Shown: positions 1-7,558, counted from the first letter of the stretch. The stretch: 18,186 nt of DNA from Bacillota bacterium (GCA_023424865.1 JAFADM010000371.1:1-18186), one strand, 5' to 3'. A program made the numbers and translations. Notes: generated by a model from the letters alone, not told the origin.

Positions 1-2
1 CA

Positions 3-1793
3 AGGACGGCTGAAGCAGCCATAACAAGGAGCTACGATGTGGTGGTAATTGGAGGGGGCCTTTCCGGCCTCTGCGCGGCGCTGGCCGCTGCCCGCCATGG
101 CGCCAAAACCGCCCTGGTCCAGAACAGGCCTGTTCTGGGTGGCAACGCCAGCTCCGAAATCCGCATGCATGTGGGTGGAGCCGACTGCCACGGCAAAAGG
201 CCCAATGCCCGGGAAACCGGCATTATTGAGGAGCTTATGCTGGAAAATCAAAAACGCAATCCCCAGCATTCCTTTTCCATCTTTGACACCATTCTCTGGG
301 AGAAGGCCGCCTTTCAGGAGAATCTGGATCTGTACCTCAACACTCATATGGATTCGGTGAGCAGGGGGGAGCGGCGCATCCTTTCCGTCACCTGCTTTCA
401 GATGACCACGGAAAAGACCTTTCTTTTGAAAGGCGGAAGCTACATCGACGCCACGGGCGATGGGTACCTGGCTGCCCTGGCAGGAGCTGAATTCATGACC
501 GGGCGTGAGGGCGGGGATGTTTTTGGGGAGCAGGTTGCACCGAAAAAGGGTGATTCCTGCACCATGGGCAATACCCTTTTGTTTACCGCAAGGGATATGG
601 GCCGTCCCATTCCCTTCGAAAAGCCCTCCTGGGCCTGGACCTTCACAGACGAGGATATACCCGGCCATCAGGCGGAGATTACCTCCGGCTACTGGTGGAT
701 TGAGCTGGGCGGAGATACCACCGACATTATCCGTGATGGCGAGGTCCTGCGGGATAATCTGCTTAAAGCCCTTTATGGCATATGGGACCATATTAAAAAC
801 GGCGGGGAGCACGGTGCCGAAAACTACGCGCTGGACTGGGTGGGCTTTCTTCCCGGCAAAAGGGAAAGCCGGCGGGTGGTAGGCCCTTATATTTTGAGGG
901 AGCAGGACCTGGTTGAGGGCAGGCGCTTTACCGACGCGGTGGCCTATGGAGGCTGGCACCTGGATTTGCATCCTGTTGGCGGACTGTTGGCGGAAAAAGC
1001 GGAAATCCCTCCGGCTATTGCGGAAAGAAGCAGGCTTCGGGAGGTTTACACCATACCTTACAGCAGCCTTTATGCCAGGGATGTGGATAATCTTTTCCTG
1101 GGAGGAAGAGCCATCAGTGTTTCCCATGTGGCCTTTGGCTCCACCCGGGTTATGGCCACCTGCTCCGTGGCGGGCCAGGCGGTGGGCACGGCGGCGGCTC
1201 TCTGCGCAGCTAAAGGCTTTGCCCCCGCCGGTCTTGTTCCCTACATGGACGAGCTTCAGCAGGCTCTTTTAAAGGACGACTGCCATATTCCCGGCCTTAA
1301 GAACGAGGATGCCAAGGATTTGGCACGGATAGCCGCAATTGCATGCTCCTCGGAGACAAAGCAGGGAAAGGGAGCTAACCTCATCGACGGATGGGGCAGG
1401 AACGAAGGGGAGGAGGCCCATTGCTGGATATCGGCTCCCTTTACGGAGGATCCGGAGCCCTGGATTGAGCTGCGGTTCAAAACACCGGTTAATCTGTCTG
1501 AAATCCGTTTGAAATTTGATTCCAACCTCTCCCGGGAATATCTTCTGTCCATTAGCCAATGGCAGCAGGTAAGGCATATTACCGGGGTTACTCCAGAGCT
1601 TGTGAAGGATTATACCCTTACGTTTTACCGTGAAGGCGTACCTGTTTTCAGCTCCGGGTATAAGGACAATTACCTGAGGTTCAGAGTCCATAAAACCGAG
1701 GGAGCAGGCCTGTGGGATGCGGTGCGCCTGACAGTGAAAAAAAACCATGGGGCCCTTGAAGCCCGGGTTTTTGAAATGAGAGTGTATGGATAA
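3..1793 (+). CDS. FAD-dependent oxidoreductase (FAD_oxidored family) with C-terminal discoidin-like region, 5' partial
   Basis: The reading frame is open from base 3, so the true start lies upstream. The GTG at 39 falls inside the strand before the dinucleotide-binding glycines (visible peptide SYDVVVIGGGLSG), so it is not a sensible start. Counting from 39, residues 5-10 give the GGGLSG Rossmann motif, followed by RPVLGGNASSEIR, typical of PF12831-type FAD proteins. A second conserved block is YSSLYARDVDNLFLGGRAISVSHVAFGS, split as YSSLYARDVDNLFLGGR and AISVSHVAFGS, near residues 343-370. From about residue 430 the protein turns into a beta-rich region (WIELRFKTPVNLSEIRLKFD) resembling a discoidin/F5-8C fold. 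That arrangement occurs in uncharacterised polysaccharide-utilisation oxidoreductases. The substrate is unknown; the neighbours suggest a sugar or sugar-derived compound. Family confidence is high, role low. Confidence 0.88.
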   Translation, partial: RTAEAAITRSYDVVVIGGGLSGLCAALAAARHGAKTALVQNRPVLGGNASSEIRMHVGGADCHGKRPNARETGIIEELMLENQKRNPQHSFSIFDTILWEKAAFQENLDLYLNTHMDSVSRGERRILSVTCFQMTTEKTFLLKGGSYIDATGDGYLAALAGAEFMTGREGGDVFGEQVAPKKGDSCTMGNTLLFTARDMGRPIPFEKPSWAWTFTDEDIPGHQAEITSGYWWIELGGDTTDIIRDGEVLRDNLLKALYGIWDHIKNGGEHGAENYALDWVGFLPGKRESRRVVGPYILREQDLVEGRRFTDAVAYGGWHLDLHPVGGLLAEKAEIPPAIAERSRLREVYTIPYSSLYARDVDNLFLGGRAISVSHVAFGSTRVMATCSVAGQAVGTAAALCAAKGFAPAGLVPYMDELQQALLKDDCHIPGLKNEDAKDLARIAAIACSSETKQGKGANLIDGWGRNEGEEAHCWISAPFTEDPEPWIELRFKTPVNLSEIRLKFDSNLSREYLLSISQWQQVRHITGVTPELVKDYTLTFYREGVPVFSSGYKDNYLRFRVHKTEGAGLWDAVRLTVKKNHGALEARVFEMRVYG

Positions 1794-1840
1794 TTGCCTC
1801 ATCAGCGTATCCCAACGAAGCCCGGAAAGCTCCTGTTGTA
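1713..1840. repeat. Direct repeat, copy A (oxidoreductase end / deacetylase start junction)
   Basis: This segment aligns with 3990-4108. The part up to the oxidoreductase stop matches at about 61 of 78 aligned bases (hand count), and 1801-1840 matches 4077-4116 at 33 of 40. Copy A has the live oxidoreductase end and a dead deacetylase start. Copy B has the reverse. Together they bracket the rhamnosidase gene. Confidence 0.85.
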
Positions 1841-1843
1841 TAA
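1794..1843 (+). pseudogene. Remnant of a polysaccharide deacetylase 5' end
   Basis: Directly behind the oxidoreductase stop, the sequence reads in the frame of the downstream deacetylase as ASSAYPNEARKAPVV then stop. The live gene at 4069 starts MALSVYPNGARKALVL. The start codon region has lost two bases relative to the live copy (no ATG), and a TAA at 1841-1843 ends the frame. Only the first ~16 codons are recognisable. The 1844-1943 stretch that follows is AT-rich and holds the rhamnosidase ribosome binding site. I see only weak promoter-like hexamers there (TATATT at 1889). Confidence 0.75.
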
Positions 1844-1943
1844 AAAAAGCCGGATCGCACTTTTTTCAGGCAGAAAAAGGTAGGGTTTTATATTACAATA
1901 AGTAGTGAAAACCGATACTTAATTTTTGCAAAGAGGTAGACGG

Positions 1944-3971
1944 ATGAATACTTGTAATACTCAGGAAATACTGGATGGCCGGTGGATTACCACCTATGAG
2001 TTTGAAAACCTGAAGCCGGTTAATGTTTTTCACAGGCAATTGGAGAAAATAACCATACCAAAAGAGCCTATCGAAAACAGGCACCTTCTGTTCAGGAAAA
2101 AATTTGAGCTGGAGGAGGTGGAGCAGTCCTTTATCCGAATTTCAGCCGACGACTATTACAAGCTGTACATAAACGGCAGGTTTGTCACTCAGGGGCCTTG
2201 TCCGGGCTTTCCCTTCCATTACTATTTTAACCGCCTGGACGTCACGGAATATCTTAAAAAGGGCGAGAACGTTCTTGCGGTTCATACCTATTACCAGGGG
2301 CTTATTAACCGGGTTTGGGTAAGCGGCGACAACCAGCATGGCCTGATTCTCGATTTAAAGGTTAACGGCAGGCTTGTTGTCAAAAGCGATGAAAGCTTTC
2401 GCTGTGCCGTGCACAGCGGTTACGGCGCCATGGGAAAGGCGGGCTACGATACACAGTTTTTAGAGCGCTACGACAGCAATGCCGGGGAGGACGGCTTTGA
2501 AAAGCCCGGTTTTGACGACGAAAATTGGAACAAGGCAGTAACCCGAAAGCATACAGACTATGTCCTTTATCCTCAGCCCACAAGGCAGCTGGCCTTTGAC
2601 GCCGTACGGCCCGTTTCCCTTACTAAGACCGAAAAGGGCTATATTGCCGATTTTGGTAGTGTGTATGTGGGCTATCCCGTTCTTAAGGCCCGGGGAGAAA
2701 AGGGGAGCACCGTTCTTCTTCGTTGTGGCCAGGAGCTTTCCGAGGACGGCTCGGTACGCTTTAACCTAAGGGCCAATTGCCGTTATGAAGAGGAATGGGT
2801 GCTGTCGGGGCGTGAAGATAACCTCAATCCCTTTGATTATAAATCCTTCCGCTACGCGGAGCTTGTTTTGCCCCCGGGTGCCCGCATTTCGGAGGATAGC
2901 CTTATGCTTATGGCACGGCATTATCCCTTTTCCCTTAAAGCCCGCTGCAATACGGAGGATCCGGAGCTTCGGAAGGTTTGGGAGCTTTGCGTTCATTCCC
3001 TTCGCTATGGCGTCCAGGAGGTCATACAGGACTGTATGGAACGTGAAAAGGGCCAGTATCTGGGTGATGGATGCTATTCCTCCCTTTCCCTCGCCGTGCT
3101 TACGGGGGAAACGGCCATGATGGAAAAGCTCATTGACGACGCCTTAAGAACCGCCTTTATCAATGAGGGACTCATGACCTGCTCGCCCTGTTCCTTTATG
3201 CAGGAAATCGCCGATTTCCCCCTGTTCCTTCCCTTTTTTGTGCTGGCCCATTACCACCTTACCGGCAATAAAAGCTATATGAAGGAAAAATTTGACGGGC
3301 TCGGCCGCTTAATCCGCTTTTATAAGACTTCGTATGAAACGGAAACCGGCTTGCTTGCCAATCTGGACAAGTGGTGTGTCGTGGATTGGCCCGCGTCGGC
3401 CCGGGACGGCTACGATGTGGATTTGACGGAGGGACAGATTTGCCGGAGCAGGCATAACGTCATCAACGCCCTTTATATAGGGGCAGCCAAATATCTCAAT
3501 AAAATAGCCGCCCTCCTGGGAGAAAAGCCCGTAGTTGATACCGAGCCATTGGAAAAGGCTTTTGTGGCCGCCTTTTACGATGAAGAGGCCGGTCTGTTTA
3601 AAGACAGTGACGAATCAGGCCATATCAGCCTTCCCTCCAACGCCTATGCCCTTTTATACGGCTTATGCCCCGATAGCCGCTGCGAGGAAAACATTCTTGC
3701 CCTGATTGAGGAGAAGCGGCTTTTATCAAGCATGTTCTTCATTACCTTTGCCGTGCTCGCCGCGCTTAAGAAATATAAAAGGGACGACCTCATCAAAGAG
3801 CTTCTCTCCGATGAGAGGTGCTGGCTGCGCATGCTGCGGGAGGGGGCTACCACCACCTGGGAGGGCTGGGGTAAGAACTCCAAGGCCAATATCTCCTTTT
3901 TTCACCTGGCCTTTACTTATCCTGTGCTGTATCTTGCGGATTGGGACATGGAGGGCTTTTTTAGTCTTTAA
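1944..3971 (+). CDS. Alpha-L-rhamnosidase, glycoside hydrolase family 78 type
   Basis: Likely hydrolyses terminal alpha-L-rhamnosyl residues from plant or bacterial oligosaccharides. I chose ATG 1944 (675 aa) because AAAGAGG lies 7 bases upstream; the upstream TTG at 1926 lies before that site. There is no signal peptide, so it is probably cytoplasmic. The N-terminal third is beta-rich, with the DDYYKLYINGRFVTQGPCPG segment of GH78 N-terminal domains. The (alpha/alpha)6 barrel follows. Asp363, Glu368 and Asp375 (DCMEREKGQYLGD) and Glu640 (TTTWEGW) match the spacing I recall for the acidic residues of Bacillus RhaB (567, 572, 579, 841). Only 35 residues follow Glu640, so the C-terminal beta-sandwich usual in this family is missing; the stop sits beside the repeat scar at 3978-4067. 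It lies in the operon with the oxidoreductase, deacetylase and esterase. Activity on rhamnose is inferred, not shown. Confidence 0.85.
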   Translation: MNTCNTQEILDGRWITTYEFENLKPVNVFHRQLEKITIPKEPIENRHLLFRKKFELEEVEQSFIRISADDYYKLYINGRFVTQGPCPGFPFHYYFNRLDVTEYLKKGENVLAVHTYYQGLINRVWVSGDNQHGLILDLKVNGRLVVKSDESFRCAVHSGYGAMGKAGYDTQFLERYDSNAGEDGFEKPGFDDENWNKAVTRKHTDYVLYPQPTRQLAFDAVRPVSLTKTEKGYIADFGSVYVGYPVLKARGEKGSTVLLRCGQELSEDGSVRFNLRANCRYEEEWVLSGREDNLNPFDYKSFRYAELVLPPGARISEDSLMLMARHYPFSLKARCNTEDPELRKVWELCVHSLRYGVQEVIQDCMEREKGQYLGDGCYSSLSLAVLTGETAMMEKLIDDALRTAFINEGLMTCSPCSFMQEIADFPLFLPFFVLAHYHLTGNKSYMKEKFDGLGRLIRFYKTSYETETGLLANLDKWCVVDWPASARDGYDVDLTEGQICRSRHNVINALYIGAAKYLNKIAALLGEKPVVDTEPLEKAFVAAFYDEEAGLFKDSDESGHISLPSNAYALLYGLCPDSRCEENILALIEEKRLLSSMFFITFAVLAALKKYKRDDLIKELLSDERCWLRMLREGATTTWEGWGKNSKANISFFHLAFTYPVLYLADWDMEGFFSL

Positions 3972-3977
3972 GGATTA

Positions 3978-4067
3978 TGCCGCAGGCAATGGGATACGGT
4001 GGGGCTGACAGCTATGGAAACGCATGGGGCCTTTGAGGCCTGGATTTTTGAAATGAGGTTTTATTAA
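3978..4067 (+). pseudogene. Remnant of an oxidoreductase 3' end (discoidin-like tail)
   Basis: Between the rhamnosidase stop and the deacetylase start, one frame reads ...WDTVGLT, then HGAFEAWIFEMRFY and stop. The intact oxidoreductase ends WDAVRLT, then HGALEARVFEMRVYG and stop. About 26 codons are recognisable; upstream the match breaks (a one-base length difference near 3985), at the junction with the rhamnosidase tail. The remnant also carries the GAGG at 4055-4058 that serves as ribosome binding site of the deacetylase. That use may explain why it has been kept. Confidence 0.8.
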
Positions 4068-4108
4068 TATGGCTTTATCAGTGTATCCCAACGGGGCTCG
4101 GAAAGCCC
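3990..4108. repeat. Direct repeat, copy B
   Basis: Partner of 1713-1840. It contains the dead oxidoreductase tail and the live first codons of the deacetylase. The stop of the tail and the deacetylase ATG are separated by one base, suggesting the ancestral pair was translationally coupled. Confidence 0.85.
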
Positions 4109-4794
4109 TTGTTTTAAGCTTTGACGACGGGGAGATTCAGGACAGGGCCCTTGCCGCCAGCCTTCGGGGCTTAGGCATGAAAGCAACCTTTTTTCTCTGC
4201 TCTGCTCATTTGGGGCTTCGAGGACCTCTTATTCGGGATGGAGAACCGAACGAATATATAAAGGTGGAAGCCCATGAGCTCAAATCCGTTTATCAGGATC
4301 ATGAAATCGGGGCTCATGGCGCCCATCACAGGGGCTTTACCCGCCTTTCGGAGGAGGAGCTGGCCGAAGAGATTCTGGGGGATCTGGAGGTGTTTTCTTC
4401 CCTTGGTGTACCCAAGCCTATAGGCGGAGCCTATCCGGGAGGGCATTACACCCTGGAGGCCGCGGAGAACCTGGGCAGGCTGGGCCTGGTGTATGCCAGA
4501 ACTACCCAATGCACCGAGTCCTTTCTAGCGCCCTCAAATTTTCTTACCTGGCATCCTACCTGCCATATGTATTATCCGGGGCTTGAAGCCCTTATAGAGC
4601 GCTTTTTGAATTTGGATGAGCAGGAGCTTTCCCTGTTCCATATTTATGGACATTCCTATGAACTGGACAAAAAGGGCATAGATGGATGGGGTTATATGGA
4701 GGGTATCCTGACCAGGCTTTCAGGCCGGGAGGATGTGTGGTACGCTACTCTTGGCGATTATTACCGTTTTATGAAGAGCGGCACGAATGAATAG
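4069..4794 (+). CDS. Polysaccharide deacetylase, NodB/CE4 type
   Basis: Predicted metal-dependent de-N- or de-O-acetylase of a sugar polymer or oligosaccharide, 241 aa. Motif 1 is SFDDG at residues 17-21, giving the catalytic-base and metal Asp pair (Asp19, Asp20). Motif 2 is GAHGAHH, with His83 and His87 in the HxxxH metal-binding spacing. Later motifs are GGAYPGGHY and, near the C-terminus, FHIYGHSYE, which may supply the family's late His. There is no signal peptide or membrane anchor, unlike peptidoglycan or chitin deacetylases that act outside the cell. With the cytoplasmic rhamnosidase and esterase neighbours, this favours a role on imported oligosaccharides. The start ATG 4069 has GAGG ten bases upstream, inside the dead oxidoreductase tail. 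Confidence 0.88.
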   Translation: MALSVYPNGARKALVLSFDDGEIQDRALAASLRGLGMKATFFLCSAHLGLRGPLIRDGEPNEYIKVEAHELKSVYQDHEIGAHGAHHRGFTRLSEEELAEEILGDLEVFSSLGVPKPIGGAYPGGHYTLEAAENLGRLGLVYARTTQCTESFLAPSNFLTWHPTCHMYYPGLEALIERFLNLDEQELSLFHIYGHSYELDKKGIDGWGYMEGILTRLSGREDVWYATLGDYYRFMKSGTNE

Positions 4795-4830
4795 ACAATC
4801 CCTGGATGAAGGAAAGGAAGTTTTAGCATT

Positions 4831-5784
4831 ATGAGCTGCAGTGGGCAAAATACTGAAGAAAACTTCAATGAACAACAGAGGCTTGAAGCCCTGTTAAGCC
4901 GGGAACCGGCCTGTTCCCTGGTTTATAAGCGGGCGGGGGGCCAGGAGCTGCGCCTGTATTATGAAAAACCGGCTCATTGGTCACCCAATGGCAATTATAC
5001 CGCCCTGGTGTGGATCCACGGGGGAGGGTGGAAAAGTGACTCTGCCTCCCGCTTCTTTCCCCATTGCCTCTACTATGCCCAAAAAGGCCTGGTGACCTTC
5101 AGCGTGGACTACAGGCTGGCAGGTTCGGAGGATGGCGGGCGTCTCACTTCCATAGAAGAGTGTCTGGAGGATGTGAAGGATGCCATGGGCTACATCCGGA
5201 GCCATGCAAGGGAGTTTGCCATTTGTACGGATAGGATACTGGCGGGCGGGGATTCGGCAGGAGGCCATCTGGCGGCTTGCCTTGGGCTCTCAGATGAGAA
5301 CGGGGGCGCAAACGGCGGGGTCCCCTATACTGCCAATGGCCTTATTATTTGCAACGGTGTCACCGATTTAACCGGAAAATGGAAAAAGCAGGTGCTGGCC
5401 TTTGATTATCCCGGTACGTTTCCGGCTTCCTTTTACCCGGAAGAGGGGCAAACGGTTAATGAGCTTAATGAGCATGAGCCGCAGGTCCGTTCCTTTTTTA
5501 GGGATGACGCGCGGGCCAGAGCCCTTTCGCCGGTTTATCAGGTGGGCAGGGAACATCCTCCCGTATTCATTCTCCACGGCCTTTTAGACACAGTGGTGGA
5601 GCCGGAGGACGGAATTCATTATTACCGGGCCCTAAAAGCTCAGGGAATCGATACGGAGCTTTGCCTCATTCCCGATGTTTCCCACGCGTTTATTCTTTTT
5701 AATTATAAAGTGGACCACAAGAGAATTTTATCTTTTCTGCGGGTTATAGACGGCTTTTTAGAAAAGCGTGGCTTTCTTGCCTGA
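4831..5784 (+). CDS. Alpha/beta-hydrolase, carboxylesterase-like
   Basis: A 317-aa serine hydrolase of the esterase/lipase fold-3 (BD-FAE-like) type, expected to cleave acyl esters. The oxyanion-hole motif HGGGW is at residues 63-67. The nucleophile elbow GDSAGG places Ser142. The likely acid is Asp253 (HGLLDTVVEPEDG) and the catalytic His is His285 (DVSHAF). No signal peptide is visible. A GGAAAGGA site lies about 12 bases before ATG 4831. The gene starts 36 bases after the deacetylase stop and is the last of the operon before the terminator. De-esterification of acetylated or feruloylated sugars would fit the locus, but the substrate is inferred only from context. Confidence 0.88.
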   Translation: MSCSGQNTEENFNEQQRLEALLSREPACSLVYKRAGGQELRLYYEKPAHWSPNGNYTALVWIHGGGWKSDSASRFFPHCLYYAQKGLVTFSVDYRLAGSEDGGRLTSIEECLEDVKDAMGYIRSHAREFAICTDRILAGGDSAGGHLAACLGLSDENGGANGGVPYTANGLIICNGVTDLTGKWKKQVLAFDYPGTFPASFYPEEGQTVNELNEHEPQVRSFFRDDARARALSPVYQVGREHPPVFILHGLLDTVVEPEDGIHYYRALKAQGIDTELCLIPDVSHAFILFNYKVDHKRILSFLRVIDGFLEKRGFLA

Positions 5785-5818
5785 CCGAAAAAAATAAACA
5801 AAGCGTATTTAAACAAGA

Positions 5819-5854
5819 ACGTACCCTCCAGAATAAAAGGGGGGTGCGTTTTTT
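5819..5854 (+). terminator. Intrinsic terminator of the carbohydrate operon
   Basis: ACGTACCCTCC (5819-5829) pairs with GGGGGGTGCGT (5839-5849) over 11 bp including three G-T wobbles, with a 9-base loop and a T6 run at 5849-5854. It lies between the convergent esterase and HxlR genes. The opposite strand lacks a comparable T-run, so it probably acts mainly on + strand transcripts. Confidence 0.85.
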
Positions 5855-5866
5855 GTGTATGAAGGC

Positions 5867-6244
5867 TTAGTCACAAGAAAGCTCCCCGTCTTTTTCCTTT
5901 AAAAAAGAGATATATTCCTTGCCCCACACCTCCAGGCTGTCCAGCACGGGCTGAAAGCGGCGACCGATTTGACTTAATTCGTACTCCACTTTTGGCGGAA
6001 TTTGGGGATACTGGGTACGGGTAATAAGTCCATTCTCCTCCAGGCTGTGAAGCTGATTTGAAAGTGTAGCCTGTGTAAGAGAAGGCATCATGCGCTGAAG
6101 AGCATTAAATCGGACCGGCCCCTGGCTTAAATGGTGCATAATGAGAAGGGCCCATTTTCCGGTAAGAAGCTTCTGAGCGGTAACATAGGGGCATAATCCG
6201 TATAAATCCTGCTTTTCTTCCTTACCTGTTTTAATTGAAGACAT
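5867..6244 (-). CDS. HxlR-family winged-helix transcriptional regulator
   Basis: A 125-aa DNA-binding regulator. The start is ATG at 6244-6242 because AAAGGAG sits just before it at the right distance; the longer frame starting with GTG at 6262 would put that site inside the coding region. The winged helix-turn-helix shows the family pattern LCPYV...LLTGKWALLIMHHL, RFNALQRMMPSLTQATLSNQL, and LEENGLITRTQYPQIPPKVEYEL for recognition helix and wing. Cys18, in the position of the redox-sensing Cys of several HxlR members, is present; a second Cys lies at residue 124. It is transcribed divergently from the PPOX-family gene at 6375, the usual layout for a regulator and its target. Its signal is unknown; electrophile or redox sensing is a family-based guess. 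Confidence 0.92.
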   Translation of the reverse strand: MSSIKTGKEEKQDLYGLCPYVTAQKLLTGKWALLIMHHLSQGPVRFNALQRMMPSLTQATLSNQLHSLEENGLITRTQYPQIPPKVEYELSQIGRRFQPVLDSLEVWGKEYISFLKEKDGELSCD

Positions 6245-6267
6245 AAAAATCTCCTTTAACACTATCT

Positions 6268-6285
6268 TTTAGGATACTAACTAAA
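6268..6285. promoter_or_regulatory. Candidate HxlR operator (inverted repeat)
   Basis: TTTAG (6268-6272) and CTAAA (6281-6285) form a perfect 5-bp inverted repeat with an 8-base centre, in the space between the divergent HxlR and PPOX genes, upstream of the PPOX promoter and near the regulator's own start. It is short, and chance occurrence in AT-rich DNA is possible. Confidence 0.3.
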
Positions 6286-6299
6286 GAAAATAATCGTAC

Positions 6300-6327
6300 T
6301 TGAATATATTATTGCACTCTATATAAT
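6300..6327 (+). promoter_or_regulatory. Sigma-A-type promoter of the PPOX-family gene
   Basis: TTGAAT at 6300-6305, a 16-base spacer and a consensus TATAAT at 6322-6327 lie about 50 bases before the start codon at 6375. Confidence 0.65.
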
Positions 6328-6374
6328 TAAAGCGTAAAAATTATACTACGGAGCTTTGAAAGGAGCAAGCCCAT

Positions 6375-6770
6375 ATGAAAGAAGTTTTAGAGTACTTGAA
6401 AACAAATCCCGTTTTTTATCTTGCCACGACGGAAGGTAATCAGCCTCGTGTAAGACCGTTTGGTGCAGTCGCCGAATTTGAGGGCAAGCTGTATATTGTG
6501 ACAAACAATACCAAAAAGGTTTTTAAACAGATGCTGGATAATCCTCAGGTTGAAATTAGCGCTATGGGCAAGGACGGTACCTGGCTCCGTTTGGAAAGCA
6601 CCGTTGTTCATGACGGGCGCAGAGAAGCCCGGGTTCAGATGCTTAATGAAAATGCATCCCTGGGAAGAATGTATACGGCTGACGACAATAAAATGGAGGT
6701 CCTTTACTTAAAGGATGCCAAAGCCACCTTTTATTCCTTTTCCGGTACACCCAGAGTCATTGCGTTTTAA
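6375..6770 (+). CDS. Pyridoxamine 5'-phosphate oxidase-family protein (FMN-binding split barrel)
   Basis: A 131-aa single-domain protein with the typical opening LKTNPVFYLATTEGNQPRVRPFG, a GKLYIVTNNTKKVFKQM strand-turn-helix, and the strands NPQVEISAM and TWLRLESTVV. Members of this family bind FMN, F420 or haem and include nitroimidazole-reductase-like (NimA/NimC) proteins; true PNPOx enzymes are longer. AAAGGAG at 6359-6365 lies 9 bases before the ATG. It is divergent from, and probably controlled by, the HxlR gene. A role in flavin-dependent detoxification is an inference. It ends 25 bases before the convergent gene at 6796. A 6-bp hairpin at 6793-6812 lies there but has no T-run. Confidence 0.9.
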   Translation: MKEVLEYLKTNPVFYLATTEGNQPRVRPFGAVAEFEGKLYIVTNNTKKVFKQMLDNPQVEISAMGKDGTWLRLESTVVHDGRREARVQMLNENASLGRMYTADDNKMEVLYLKDAKATFYSFSGTPRVIAF

Positions 6771-6795
6771 TAGGCAAGCGCTTCGTTCATGCCTG

Positions 6796-7398
6796 TTACC
6801 AGGGAATAACAGTTAAGGTATTCCACTTTTTAAGCCATTTATCCGCTTTATCCCTATAGGTAGTTTCGGTTATCTGTGTTTTATTGGCGCGAATAATCTG
6901 ACCAAACAGATCATTGAGGCCATAGGGGGCATAAACCACAAGCTCCTGGCCTATAAGCCGCACCCCGACCGAGGTTGCGGTTGTGGGCCAGGAATTGATG
7001 GCCGCTTCAACGCAGGGGTAGGGGTTAAGCGGGTAGCCGAAGCTCTTTTCATACCAGAGGTGAGTCCGTGCCTGATTTTTAATATCCAGGGGAAGAGGAG
7101 CTTCGCGAAACAGAACCCCGCCGGCCTTAACAACGCAGTCCTCAGCATCGTAGCTTAAATCGGAGGGATCGTAGTAGACTAAATCCATATCTGAAATACC
7201 GTAAAGCAGATCAAGGCCGTTTTGATAATTCCAGACGGTTTGTGCAATGCAGCCGCCGCCAATATAATAATGCTTCAGCTCCAGCTTGGGGGCTTTTTTT
7301 ATTATTGTGGAGAGTACCGCGTTTTCCATAATTATTTCTTTTAAAATATTATTTTGGTCCTTTATATTCTCATTAAATCCCAGAAGCTTACGTTCCAT
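6796..7398 (-). CDS. Nucleotidyltransferase-like protein (NTP_transf_6 / DUF925 type)
   Basis: A 200-aa protein with the start of a minimal nucleotidyltransferase fold: the glycine-rich loop YIGGGCIAQTVWN at residues 45-57, then GISDMDLVYYD with the DxD metal-binding pair at Asp70 and Asp72, followed by the family's PNPYPCVEAAINSWPTT-like segment (here PLNPYPCVEAAINSWPTT). I chose ATG 7398 because GGAG lies six bases upstream (7403-7406) and an extended -10 promoter sits at 7457-7465. The open frame extends to an ATG at 7482, upstream of that promoter and without a binding site. The substrate is unknown in this family. It is convergent with the PPOX gene and divergent from the 7523 promoter, so it is probably monocistronic. 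Confidence 0.85.
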   Translation of the reverse strand: MERKLLGFNENIKDQNNILKEIIMENAVLSTIIKKAPKLELKHYYIGGGCIAQTVWNYQNGLDLLYGISDMDLVYYDPSDLSYDAEDCVVKAGGVLFREAPLPLDIKNQARTHLWYEKSFGYPLNPYPCVEAAINSWPTTATSVGVRLIGQELVVYAPYGLNDLFGQIIRANKTQITETTYRDKADKWLKKWNTLTVIPW

Positions 7399-7456
7399 CT
7401 TTTTCTCCATACGATAGGGGGGAGGCGTATTTTCCGTCCCTTTGGGTTTTTTGATG

Positions 7457-7465
7457 ATTATAGCA
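7457..7465 (-). promoter_or_regulatory. Extended -10 promoter of the nucleotidyltransferase-like gene
   Basis: Read on the - strand, TGCTATAAT is an extended -10 element. No good -35 hexamer is visible. Transcription would begin near 7450, about 50 bases before the start at 7398. Confidence 0.5.
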
Positions 7466-7522
7466 TAAATAAAGAAATCCATAGGAGAGAAATAGGCGTA
7501 AATGGCATAAAATTAAATCCGT

Positions 7523-7551
7523 TTTACAAACTCATGACAAAATGATATAAT
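7523..7551 (+). promoter_or_regulatory. Strong sigma-A-type promoter driving the leader RNA and CvpA-family gene
   Basis: TTTACA (7523-7528), a 17-base spacer and TATAAT (7546-7551) are close to consensus. The predicted transcription start near 7558 coincides with the first base of the element shared with 14695. Confidence 0.75.
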
Positions 7552-7558
7552 ATCCTCA

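Noticed and set aside
1269..1802. 177-codon - strand frame opposite the oxidoreductase 3' part
   Set aside because: Shadow frame; the + strand protein is conserved with its remnant copy at 3990-4067 at codon level, proving which strand codes.
1797..4110. Insertion-sequence target-site duplication as the cause of the flanking repeats
   Set aside because: Repeats are over 100 bases, diverged, and contain complementary halves of two real genes; no transposase or terminal inverted repeats are present.
6773..6812. Terminator between the PPOX gene and the convergent nucleotidyltransferase-like gene
   Set aside because: Only short stems (AGGCA/TGCCT; CTGTTA/TAACAG) without T-runs on either strand.
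7399..7482. N-terminal extension of the nucleotidyltransferase-like gene to ATG 7482
   Set aside because: It has no binding site and would start upstream of the extended -10 promoter (7457-7465); the added residues (IKKPKGTENTPPP) look non-coding.
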